Assembly (NCBI GenBank): GCA_030682505.1
Contig: JAUXOH010000270.1
Coordinates: 1-11,053 of the forward strand
Length of the DNA: 11,053 nucleotides
Direction: 5' to 3'
Source: Candidatus Didemnitutus sp.
GTDB lineage: Bacteria > Verrucomicrobiota > Verrucomicrobiia > Opitutales > Opitutaceae
Shown: positions 1 to 6,458 of the stretch, in pieces
Layout of the letters: every line of letters starts with the position of its first letter
Numbering within the stretch: position 1 is the first letter of the stretch
Translations under genes and position numbers: made by a program
The notes under the pieces: generated by a model
Database searches by the model: none
What the model saw: the letters and a program-made list of their open reading frames with translations, nothing else
What the model was told of the DNA's origin: nothing

Positions 1-9
1 CGGCGAGAC

Positions 10-1134
10 TCAGCTCAAGCGCACCGGCATGATGACGCAGACGAAACTTTCGAGGGTCTTGAAAACGCCCGGGCTAACCTCGTCCTTGAGCTCGAAGAAC
101 ACCTCGTCCTTCGTGAGCGCGCGGAGTGGGTCCATCACGAATTGGGGATTGAAGGCGACCTGCAGATCGGGGCCGCTGTAGGCAATCGCCATCGACTCGT
201 GAGACTCACCAAAATCGGGCGACGAGGCGGTGATCTCGAGCAGGTTGCTGGAAAGCTTGATCTTCACCGAATTGGACTTCTCCGAGGTCACGAGGGCGGC
301 GCGGTGCACGCATTGGAGAAAGAGTTCGCGCTCGAGCTTGATGCGCTGGTGCGTCTCCTTCGGAATGACCTGTTGGTAATTGGGGTAGTTGCCCTCAACG
401 ACCTTCGAGAAGAGATAAATCGCATCCGTCAACCCGCTGCTGTCCTTGTTCGTGTCGATCTGGAAGGCGGCGCGGCGTTCGTTGAACGACACGGTGAGCT
501 TGTCGCCCTTGCCCAGGAGACGGAGCAATTCCGCCACGGTCTTGGCCGGCAGGATGATCGCCCCGGTGTTGCTGGCGGGGACTTCCATGTCCTTGCTGAC
601 GATGGCGAGGCGGCGGCCGTCGGTGGCGACGAGCGCAAGCTTGCCGTCCTTGAAGTTGAAATAGACGCCGTTGAGGATGTAGCGCGTTTCGTCGGTGGAT
701 TGCGCGTAAGCGACATTGCCCAGCATGCCAGCCAGCTCTCCTTGCTCGAGGGAAAAGGTCTTGTCGTCGCCCGTGTCGGGGAGTTTCGGGAACTCATCGG
801 CGCCGAGGCCCATGATTTTGAAATGGGAACCACCCGAGGCAATCTTCACCTGGTGGGCGGCGGACGCATCGACGGTCACGTCAACATTCGGCAGCTCGCG
901 CACGATGGTGGCCAGGCGCTTGACGGGCAGGGTGACGCTGCCGCCTTCCTTGATCTCGGCCTTGATCTTGCAACGAATGCCGAGATCAAGATTGGTGGTC
1001 GAGAGGGAGATATGGTCCTTGTCGGCTTCGATCAGCACGTTGCTGAGAATCGGCATGGCGGCCTTCGATCCGACGACGTTGAGGACCTGGGCGAGGCCGT
1101 TGCTGAAGTGGTCGCGATTGATCTTAAATTTCAT
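10..1134 (-). CDS. dnaN: DNA polymerase III subunit beta (sliding clamp)
   Basis: This is the homodimeric ring that encircles DNA and tethers the replicative polymerase and many repair factors. The product is 374 aa, close to the family's usual ~370. It reads as three clamp domains, roughly residues 1-120, 128-248 and 252-374. Family landmarks are the N-terminal segment ending in MPILSNVLIEA (27-37), the ETRYILNGVYF stretch (149-159) followed by ATDGRRLA (170-177), the EGNYPNYQQVIP segment (247-258), and a C-terminus of VIMPVRLS. That last segment corresponds to the MPMRL tail lining the partner-binding pocket. The ATG at 1134 gives the canonical MKFKINRDHF start, so the start is secure, although no Shine-Dalgarno is visible. 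It lies 194 bp downstream of pssA on the same strand. The gap is AT-rich and carries repeats, so the gene probably has its own promoter. Identification is essentially certain. Confidence 0.98.
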   Translation of the reverse strand: MKFKINRDHFSNGLAQVLNVVGSKAAMPILSNVLIEADKDHISLSTTNLDLGIRCKIKAEIKEGGSVTLPVKRLATIVRELPNVDVTVDASAAHQVKIASGGSHFKIMGLGADEFPKLPDTGDDKTFSLEQGELAGMLGNVAYAQSTDETRYILNGVYFNFKDGKLALVATDGRRLAIVSKDMEVPASNTGAIILPAKTVAELLRLLGKGDKLTVSFNERRAAFQIDTNKDSSGLTDAIYLFSKVVEGNYPNYQQVIPKETHQRIKLERELFLQCVHRAALVTSEKSNSVKIKLSSNLLEITASSPDFGESHESMAIAYSGPDLQVAFNPQFVMDPLRALTKDEVFFELKDEVSPGVFKTLESFVCVIMPVRLS

Positions 1135-1164
1135 CGTTAGGGAGCGAAAGGGGAGTTTCCCACA

Positions 1165-1250
1165 AAAGGGTTAGATAGATAGGGATTCAATAAGATAGTA
1201 TCCGTATTATTATGCAGCAGGAATATCGTGGTAATTGGTCGGTGGTCAGA
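1165..1250. other. AT-rich tract upstream of dnaN
   Basis: This stretch is clearly richer in A and T than its surroundings. It contains three GATAG units (around 1174-1182 and 1194-1198) and runs such as TATTATTATG near 1205. On the minus strand it offers several TATAAT-like hexamers, for example TACTAT (revcomp of 1197-1202) and CATAAT (revcomp near 1208-1213), so the dnaN promoter is probably here. None has a convincing -35 partner. A further DnaA-box-like 9-mer, TTTCCCACA, lies just outside it at 1156-1164. It could alternatively be an unwinding element if the neighbouring repeats are DnaA sites. Confidence 0.35.
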
Positions 1251-1284
1251 GGGAAAAGCGCGATCAAAATCTCTGGGAAGCGCA

Positions 1285-1337
1285 CCTGAATAACCCAGAA
1301 TAACCGGCGGGTTGTTCACACGCAAAAGTTATTCAGG
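1285..1337. promoter_or_regulatory. Nested inverted repeats / cluster of DnaA-box-like 9-mers
   Basis: A perfect 10-bp inverted repeat, CCTGAATAAC (1285-1294) and GTTATTCAGG (1328-1337), encloses an inner imperfect one, GAATAACC (1298-1305) and GGTTGTTC (1310-1317). The outer right arm overlaps the pssA stop codon. Read as 9-mers the four arms are TTATTCAGG (1285-1293, minus), TTATTCTGG (1295-1303, minus), TTGTTCACA (1312-1320, plus) and TTATTCAGG (1329-1337, plus). All resemble the DnaA box TTATCCACA; TTGTTCACA is the closest. The sequence shows the symmetry directly. A role as DnaA sites, an operator or an mRNA stem between pssA and dnaN is inference. There is no U-tract after it on the minus strand, so it is not a classical terminator. 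Confidence 0.45.
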
Positions 1338-2234
1338 AGATTCCTCCCGCATCTTCACAAGGCGTTTGCGAAGAACTCTCATCTTGGTGTGGCGGACGCC
1401 GCGCCGGTAGTGTTCGAACAAACCGTAGGCGATGTAGCCGAGGAACAGGAAGAAAAACGCGACCTCCTGGAGCTTCCACACCACGACCCCGACGACGAAG
1501 ACCAAGACGAAGGTGCGAAAGCGGGTCTTGGTCTCCCAATTGACCTGCTTGAAGCTTGGGTAGCGCACGCTGCTGACCATGAGCATCGAAACCAGGATCA
1601 GGAGCAGGGGCAGGGCAAGGGTGAGCTGGTGCAACTCGCGGGCATTGGCGGCGAGGTTGAGCAGCAGGAGCACCAGGGAGGCCACGGTGCCGGCCGCCGC
1701 CGGGATCGGCAGGCCGATGAAATCCTTGTGGGATTCCGCCTCCGCCCGATGAAGCAGAGGGTTGGTGATGACGTTGAAGCGCGCCAGGCGCACCGCGCCA
1801 CACAGGAGGTAGATGAAAGCGATGATCCAGCCGAGTTCGCGGAACCACTGGTAATCGCCCCGCGGGGCAAGAATCAGGAAAAAAACCATCAGGGCCGGGG
1901 CGATGCCGAACGACACCACGTCGGCCAAGGAGTCAAATTCGGCGCCAAAAAGCGACGTGCGCCCGCCCATCCGGGCCAGTCGGCCATCAAGCGAATCAAA
2001 CACCACGGCGATGAGGATGAACCAGACCGCCTGGGTATAGAGCTCGAGTGACGAGAGGTTGGCGTGAAGCTGGGCGTATTCGCCGCCGTCGGTGATCAGG
2101 CGGGCCTGGATGCACTTGATGATCGCGATGAAGCCGCACAACAGGTTGCCCGCGGTCATCAGATTCGGCAGGAAGTAGATCCGGCTCGCCTGGGTGACGT
2201 TGTAGGGATTTTCGCGGTCGGGGAGGTCGGGCAT
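1329..2234 (-). CDS. pssA: CDP-diacylglycerol--serine O-phosphatidyltransferase
   Basis: This is an inner-membrane enzyme that transfers a phosphatidyl group from CDP-diacylglycerol to L-serine, making phosphatidylserine, the precursor of phosphatidylethanolamine. The 301-aa product carries the full CDP-alcohol phosphatidyltransferase signature D-G-x2-A-R-x8-G-x3-D-x3-D: D83, G84, A87, R88, G97, D101 and D105. Hydrophobic segments at about 28-45, 66-82, 107-124, 134-152, 183-198, 204-222 and 241-275 fit a multi-pass membrane protein. The N-terminal YFLPNLMTAGNLLCGF stretch (20-35) is typical of the PssA type II family. The basic C-terminus (277-297) is cytoplasmic-looking. The ATG at 2234 lies 12 nt after the RelE-like gene, which implies co-transcription and perhaps translational coupling. 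No Shine-Dalgarno is evident. Phosphatidylserine synthase is favoured over the related phosphatidylglycerophosphate synthase because of the N-terminal motif and length. Confidence 0.95.
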   Translation of the reverse strand: MPDLPDRENPYNVTQASRIYFLPNLMTAGNLLCGFIAIIKCIQARLITDGGEYAQLHANLSSLELYTQAVWFILIAVVFDSLDGRLARMGGRTSLFGAEFDSLADVVSFGIAPALMVFFLILAPRGDYQWFRELGWIIAFIYLLCGAVRLARFNVITNPLLHRAEAESHKDFIGLPIPAAAGTVASLVLLLLNLAANARELHQLTLALPLLLILVSMLMVSSVRYPSFKQVNWETKTRFRTFVLVFVVGVVVWKLQEVAFFFLFLGYIAYGLFEHYRRGVRHTKMRVLRKRLVKMREESPE

Positions 2235-2246
2235 GGTCGGGGACGC

Positions 2247-2600
2247 TTACTTCTTGGTCAGGCTCTCGAGGTATTTCCAGAATTTCGAGTGCTGTTCAAA
2301 GAGCTGCTGTTCCGAGACCGGCAGCCCCATGCGGAAAAGCGCATCTTCGAGGGAATCCTTGTGCAAGATGTAGTGGGTGTGGAGCACCTCTTCCTGAACG
2401 GTGAAGTAGAAGCGGAAATCACCCGACCGGAGACGGTAAAAATCAATGCCGGCACGGCTGAATTTCCCCAATGGCTCGCGGGGGTGGGTCAGATCGGACG
2501 GCTTCACCTTGCTGATGGGCTCAATGGCCTCCATCTGCAGGAGCTTGTCGAGCCGGTTGAGCTCTTGCATGCTTTGGTCGGAAAAAGTGACTTGAAACAT
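2247..2600 (-). CDS. RelE/ParE-fold-like protein upstream of pssA
   Basis: This 117-aa product begins MFQVTFSDQS. The open frame extends far upstream to 3233, but that part is antisense to ilvA. The ATG at 2600 is the first start giving a compact, family-like protein. The centre, AGIDFYRLRSGDFRFYFTV (50-68), matches the beta-hairpin motif of RelE/ParE toxins (typically YRLRxGDYRxxY), and residues 71-80 continue the sheet. A C-terminal helical extension (84-117) makes it longer than most RelE/ParE toxins. No small antitoxin gene lies beside it; pssA follows after 12 nt. What is seen is the fold signature. Ribonuclease or gyrase-poison activity is not shown. Its place at the head of a phospholipid operon suggests a housekeeping or regulatory job rather than a classical toxin-antitoxin pair. 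It could be an orphan toxin paired with a distant antitoxin. Confidence 0.7.
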   Translation of the reverse strand: MFQVTFSDQSMQELNRLDKLLQMEAIEPISKVKPSDLTHPREPLGKFSRAGIDFYRLRSGDFRFYFTVQEEVLHTHYILHKDSLEDALFRMGLPVSEQQLFEQHSKFWKYLESLTKK

Positions 2601-2610
2601 AGGGCGTGGG

Positions 2611-2645
2611 CCGACGGGACGGTGGCGGGGCCACCGGTTTGTCGG
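2611..2645 (-). promoter_or_regulatory. Leader hairpin before the RelE-like gene
   Basis: CCGAC (2611-2615) pairs with GTCGG (2641-2645). CGGTGGC (2620-2626) pairs with GCCACCG (2630-2636), leaving a 3-nt loop and a symmetric 4x4 internal loop (2616-2619 and 2637-2640). On the minus-strand transcript the foot of the stem lies only 10 nt before the AUG at 2600, so it could limit ribosome access. The pairing is seen directly; a regulatory role is inference. High GC makes some stems likely by chance, but a 7 + 5 bp stacked stem this close to a start is notable. Confidence 0.4.
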
Positions 2646-2798
2646 GAGTATGTCTCTAGCTGTAACCCCGCTTGCAGCAATGTTAAACACCCGATACCGC
2701 GCCAGGGTTGGTGGGGGGGGCGGGGCGGCGCAACCCGTTGGCGGAACCGCATCTTTGTTGCGCGAAGAAAGCCGGTCGTTAGAACGGCGCGCATTCCC
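2646..2798. other. Divergent intergenic region between the RelE-pssA unit and ilvA
   Basis: This short region must hold the promoters for both directions. It contains a G-run at about 2713-2720. On the plus strand a TTGCAG (2672-2677) resembles a -35 box, but no well-spaced -10 follows. I see no clear operator, attenuator leader peptide or T-box that would link it to amino-acid control. There is no Shine-Dalgarno before the ilvA ATG. Confidence 0.3.
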
Positions 2799-4013
2799 AT
2801 GCCTGTTACCCTTTCTGACATTCGTGCCGCCCGGAAACGCATTGCCGGGGTTGTTGTTGTCACGCCGTGCGCGAAATCCATTCCGCTTTCCGAAATCACC
2901 GGGGCCCAGATTTTTTGCAAATTGGACAACCTGCAGCGCACCGGATCGTTCAAGGAGCGCGGCGCCCGCAATGCCCTGGCCAAACTCTCCCCGGCGCAGC
3001 GCCGCCGCGGGGTGGTGGCGGCCTCCGCCGGCAATCATGCGGCGGCCCTCGCCTATCACGGCCACCTGTTGCAATGCCCCGTCACGGTCGTGATGCCGGA
3101 TTATGCGCCCCTGATCAAGATCAGCACCTGCAAACGGCTCGGCGCGAAAGTCATCGTGCACGGGTGCGATTTTTCGGAGGCGCGGGCGCGCGCCGATGAA
3201 TTGGCGACGAGTGAAGGCTTCACCTATATCCACGGTTTCGATGCCCCCGACATCATTGCCGGGCAGGGAACGATCGCCCTGGAGGTGCTCGAACAGGTCA
3301 AGGATGCCGATGCCATTGTCTGTCCGGTGGGCGGCGGCGGATTGCTTGCGGGCGTGGCGCTGGTTGTGAAATCACTTCGGCCGCGCGTGAAAGTGATCGC
3401 CGTTGAAAGTGAGGCGACAGGCAACCTCACCGCCGCGCTCCAGGCCAAGCGACCGGTGTGGGTGGGCCGCAGGGCAACCTTGGCGGACGGTCTGGCCACG
3501 CTGACGGTCGGCACCGCGGCGTTTTCCCTCCTGCGCGACCGCGTCGATCGGGTGGTGAAAGTCACGGAGAACCAGATCTCCCTGGCCATTTTGCGGATGA
3601 TCGAGATGGAAAAAATCGTGGTCGAGGGTGCCGCCGCCACTCCGTTGGCCGCCATGTTGTCCGGACAATTGCCGGAACTGCGCGGCAAGAAGGTGGTGCT
3701 CCTGACCTGTGGCGGCAATATAGACCCGGCGATTCTCAGCCGCGTCATCGAACGCGGACTCGTCAGCGACGGTCGCCTCACGCGCTTTACCGTTATGATC
3801 AGTGACCGACCCGGCGGGCTGGCGGCTCTGGCCCGCGTGATCGCCGAGTCCGGCGCCAGCTTCAAGGACATTGAGCACGATCGCGCTTTCAGTGGCCCCG
3901 ATGTGCACGCCGTTGACGCGGTCTGCACCATCGAGACACGGGATCATGGGCATATTCGCTCCCTTCATCGCGCGTTGCGCAAAGCGGGATTCCCGCTGGT
4001 GGTAGCGACGTAA
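2799..4013 (+). CDS. ilvA: Threonine ammonia-lyase (threonine dehydratase) with C-terminal ACT domain
   Basis: This cytoplasmic PLP enzyme deaminates L-threonine to 2-oxobutanoate, the first committed step to isoleucine; it also acts on serine in many relatives. The start at 2799 gives MPVTLSDIRAAR and 404 aa, the size of the medium-length single-ACT form. The open frame runs upstream to 2064, but that part lies antisense to pssA and the RelE-like gene and has no family match. Landmarks are the PLP lysine in GSFKERGA (K52), SAGNHAAALAYHG (76-88), the glycine loop CPVGGGGLLAG (175-185) that binds the cofactor phosphate, and LTCGGN (302-307). The ACT domain covers about 328-404. It has one ACT domain, not the two regulatory domains of the long biosynthetic form, so effector control cannot be read off. 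With no ilv neighbours a catabolic (TdcB-like) role is also possible. Confidence 0.95.
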   Translation: MPVTLSDIRAARKRIAGVVVVTPCAKSIPLSEITGAQIFCKLDNLQRTGSFKERGARNALAKLSPAQRRRGVVAASAGNHAAALAYHGHLLQCPVTVVMPDYAPLIKISTCKRLGAKVIVHGCDFSEARARADELATSEGFTYIHGFDAPDIIAGQGTIALEVLEQVKDADAIVCPVGGGGLLAGVALVVKSLRPRVKVIAVESEATGNLTAALQAKRPVWVGRRATLADGLATLTVGTAAFSLLRDRVDRVVKVTENQISLAILRMIEMEKIVVEGAAATPLAAMLSGQLPELRGKKVVLLTCGGNIDPAILSRVIERGLVSDGRLTRFTVMISDRPGGLAALARVIAESGASFKDIEHDRAFSGPDVHAVDAVCTIETRDHGHIRSLHRALRKAGFPLVVAT

Positions 4014-4293
4014 GGACGCGGGGGAAGACAACGCGCTTGGCTGAATAATCAGGAAGCACCGCAGCAGGGAACGGTCGACCGTCTTGGGCGAAGTGCACGC
4101 GCATATCACGGTATATCAACATCTCGGCCTTGCCTTGGACCCACTCTTTCTCCTCAATCGTCCGGTGATTTTGGTTTTCCACGAAACAAATCGCGCTTGG
4201 GCGCGCCACGTCGGCGCGTTTGGGCCGGACGCTTTGTCGTCCCGGCCGGTTTCAATGAATAATATTCGACTGCGTTAAGTCTCACCCACAGCC
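4014..4293. other. Intergenic region after ilvA, before the envelope operon
   Basis: No convincing gene lies here. A 64-codon open frame (4084-4278) has no family features or ribosome binding site. Contents: a perfect 12-bp palindrome ACGGTCGACCGT (4071-4082); a small hairpin CGCGCC-ACGTC-GGCGCG (4202-4218) without a U-tract; a 9-bp direct repeat CGCGCTTGG (4032-4040 and 4192-4200); and a promoter-like element near 4234-4265. No strong terminator for ilvA is visible. Confidence 0.5.
4234..4265 (+). promoter_or_regulatory. Candidate promoter of the envelope lipoprotein operon
   Basis: TTGTCG (4234-4239) is followed after 18 nt by AATAAT (4258-4263), which overlaps TAATAT (4260-4265). The AT-rich patch includes the 11-bp palindrome GAATAATATTC and stands out in GC-rich DNA. 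It would place transcription start roughly 20 nt before the ATG at 4294. Only the hexamers are seen; activity is inferred from position. Confidence 0.35.
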
Positions 4294-5481
4294 ATGACTA
4301 AAAACACCCCCCGTCTCTTCGGAGCCGCCCTGCTCAGCGTCGCGCTTTCTCTGGGCGCGTTTGCCCAAACCGAGGTCAAGAGCCGCACGTTCGAAAAGGA
4401 TGGTCAGACCGTCCGCGAAAGCACCATTACCGCGACCGTGCGTGAAGTGCAGGAACGCCCCAGCACCTACACCGTCGCGATCTTCGTCACCAACCGCGCA
4501 GGCAAAGAAGGCGCTGATCAACTCGGTTCGCTCGAGGACTTCATCACCGCCCGCGTGACCGACCTCGGCGTGCGCGTCATCAGCGGGGAAACCCTGCTCA
4601 ATGCCGTCAGCGGGATGGCCCCGGGCGCCACCGCGACCGATCTGGATGCTCAGCTCGCGGAGAGCACCTCCGCCGTCCGCCTCTCCCAGACCCTCGGAGC
4701 CGATTACGTGATGCAGGTTTCGCTCTCCGGCTTCGAAGCGAACAATCGCACGGTCGACGCCTATGGCGTCAAGGCGGTCAACGCCGAGCGCGTCGCGCGC
4801 GTCACCTACAAGATTCTCGATGGCCGGACCGGAGCCAGTTTGGCCGCCGACACCGTGCGTGCCGCCAAGCTCGTGCAGCAGTCCGCGGCATCGAGCGAAG
4901 AGCTTTCCGGAGTCTTGAACGGCTTGCTCGACGAAGCGGCCGGCAAGGTGGCCGCCAGCCTGAAGCGCTCCCTTGATCGCGGGCGCCTGGGCGCCCCCAG
5001 CGCCGCCGCCGCCCTGGTCAGTGTTCAAATCACGACCGATGTCGCTGATCTCTACATTCCCGATGTGCGCATCGATGCCGAAAACACCCTCAGCATCTCC
5101 CAAAGCAAGTTCAAGGTTTCGGCTCTCGCCGCGACTGTTGAGATCGATGGCATCGCCGTCGGCTCGGCCCCCGGAGTGATTCAGGTCAAAGCCGGCTTGA
5201 GCAAACTCCGCGTGGTGCGCGAGGGCTTCAAGCCCTGGGAGCGCACCGTCAACTTCGTCAACGGCCAGAAACTCAACGTCACGCTGGAGATGAGTGAGGC
5301 TGGTTACGCGAAGTGGAAGGACGCCACCGCCTTCATCAACGACCTCAAGAACGGGGCCAAACTTACCGACGCGCAGGTCAAGGTGCTCGAAGGACAGGCC
5401 AAGATGCTCGGCAACAGTGGCTTCAAAGTGGATACCAAGGAAGGAATCACCATCAACGAACGGTCGATCTTCGGCCGCTAA
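4294..5481 (+). CDS. Secreted CsgG-like protein with PEGA domain
   Basis: This 395-aa protein has a Sec signal peptide (basic MTKNTPR, hydrophobic core 9-20, likely cleavage after AFA at 24). Residues ~59-225 have the alternating pattern of the CsgG/LpoB-like fold: VAIFVTNRAG (61-70), a helix around 77-90, VRVISGETLLNAV (93-105) and LGADYVMQVSLSGFEAN (134-150). Residues ~279-333 form a PEGA domain: ATVEIDGIAVGSAPGVIQV (280-298), KLRVVREGFKPWERTV (304-319), then LNVTLEM. PEGA domains are beta-rich modules found in exported and surface proteins, and a cell-wall or carbohydrate contact is plausible. The C-terminal ~60 residues resemble no module I know. It heads a five-gene operon, with the next gene 36 nt downstream. 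There is no lipobox, so it is probably periplasmic or peripherally attached. Its exact role is unknown. Confidence 0.8.
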   Translation: MTKNTPRLFGAALLSVALSLGAFAQTEVKSRTFEKDGQTVRESTITATVREVQERPSTYTVAIFVTNRAGKEGADQLGSLEDFITARVTDLGVRVISGETLLNAVSGMAPGATATDLDAQLAESTSAVRLSQTLGADYVMQVSLSGFEANNRTVDAYGVKAVNAERVARVTYKILDGRTGASLAADTVRAAKLVQQSAASSEELSGVLNGLLDEAAGKVAASLKRSLDRGRLGAPSAAAALVSVQITTDVADLYIPDVRIDAENTLSISQSKFKVSALAATVEIDGIAVGSAPGVIQVKAGLSKLRVVREGFKPWERTVNFVNGQKLNVTLEMSEAGYAKWKDATAFINDLKNGAKLTDAQVKVLEGQAKMLGNSGFKVDTKEGITINERSIFGR

Positions 5482-5517
5482 GCAGCAGCGACGCAAAATC
5501 CTCAACCCCTTTTCCCT

Positions 5518-6405
5518 ATGAAACTCGGACGAATTCTCCTCGCTGGTCTGTTGGCCACCCTGCTGGCCGCCCCCGCCGTCTTCGCGCAAGATGTCGCGGG
5601 CAAGAAGAAACTCGCGGTGACCAAGATCACCGCCAACCCCGCCGTCGCCCAGCGTATGGCGGCGCAGGGCGTCGGGCTCTCCCTCGACACCATCGTGCAG
5701 GGCCTGGAGGCCCAGGTGCATGACCGGCTGCTCAACACCCGGCGCTTTGAGATGCTCGAGCGCGCCGATGTCGACGCCCTCGCCACGGAAAGCGCCGCCG
5801 CCGGCGAGACCTTCGCCTTCAACAAGGCCGACTACATCCTCACCATCCGCGTCGACGGCTTCAACGACCGGGTCGAAACCCGCCGACTCGCCTCCCTCGG
5901 CAAGACGATCTCGGCCCGCGCGATCGAGATCTCGGCCGTGGCCAAGGTCACCGAGGTCGCCACGCAACGCTCCATCGCCAGCGCCAACTTTTCCGTGCTG
6001 AAGCGCGATTCCGAGAACCGTTCGGAAAACACGATCCAGCGCGTCGGCGAGGCGACTGACGAACTCATGATGCAAGCGGTGCGCGAACTCGCCCAGAAAA
6101 TCTCCGGCCGGGCGACCGACGCGGTGTTTCCCGCCCGCATCATCGGCATGCGCGATCGCATCGTGACGATCAACCGCAACGACCAGGCGGGCGTCGCGGT
6201 CGGACAAATTTGGGAGGTCTTCGCGATTGGCGAGGAACTGGTGGATCCTGATACCGGCGAAAAGAGCCGCGAAGAGGTTTTCGTGGGCAAGATCCGTGTC
6301 ACCCGCGTCACGCCGCAGAATTCCCAGGCCGAGATCATTGAGGACATGGGCATCGATAACCGCGCGATCGTCCGGCTCTTGGAAGACGCGCCCGAAGAGA
6401 TGTAA
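5518..6405 (+). CDS. Secreted CsgG-like protein with FlgT-C-like domain
   Basis: The 295-aa product begins with a signal peptide (MKLGRILLAGLLATLLAAPAV, likely cleavage after VFA at 23). Residues ~31-195 follow the CsgG/LpoB-like pattern: KLAVTKITAN (31-40), DRLLNTRRFEMLERADVDAL (69-88), ADYILTIRVDGF (104-115) and a central strand-helix unit ending near 195. Residues ~205-287 resemble the C-terminal beta domain seen in FlgT-like proteins: ARIIGMRDRIVTINRN (206-221), VAVGQIWEVFAIGEELVDPDTGE (226-248), VGKIRVTRV (256-264), then SQAEIIE. No flagellar genes are nearby, so the FlgT resemblance concerns fold only. It lies 36 nt after the PEGA protein and shortly before the COG3014 lipoprotein. Its leader is C/T-rich without a Shine-Dalgarno. 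It is probably a periplasmic partner of the neighbouring lipoproteins. Confidence 0.75.
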   Translation: MKLGRILLAGLLATLLAAPAVFAQDVAGKKKLAVTKITANPAVAQRMAAQGVGLSLDTIVQGLEAQVHDRLLNTRRFEMLERADVDALATESAAAGETFAFNKADYILTIRVDGFNDRVETRRLASLGKTISARAIEISAVAKVTEVATQRSIASANFSVLKRDSENRSENTIQRVGEATDELMMQAVRELAQKISGRATDAVFPARIIGMRDRIVTINRNDQAGVAVGQIWEVFAIGEELVDPDTGEKSREEVFVGKIRVTRVTPQNSQAEIIEDMGIDNRAIVRLLEDAPEEM

Positions 6406-6458
6406 GCAGGAGCCCGCAGAATTTACCCCGTCACCCACCCATGCAAGAATACCCCATC

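Noticed and set aside
142..1140. 332-codon plus-strand open frame over dnaN
   Set aside because: It is antisense to an unmistakable dnaN; the frame is open only because of GC-rich codon bias.
2064..2798. Upstream extension of the ilvA reading frame
   Set aside because: This part is antisense to pssA and the RelE-like gene and has no threonine dehydratase homology; the family N-terminus begins at 2799.
2601..3233. Upstream extension of the RelE-like reading frame
   Set aside because: It runs antisense through the divergent promoter region and ilvA; the protein-like part begins at 2600.
4202..4218. Small hairpin as an ilvA terminator
   Set aside because: The stem is only 6 bp, there is no T-run after it, and it lies ~190 bp past the stop.
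4084..4278. 64-codon open frame between ilvA and the envelope operon
   Set aside because: It has no ribosome binding site, signal or recognisable motif, and overlaps the likely promoter of the next operon.
4282..6438. 718-codon open frame on the minus strand
   Set aside because: It lies wholly antisense to two well-supported secreted proteins. Its product is a low-complexity mix of G, D, E, H and L typical of a GC-rich shadow frame, with no domain.
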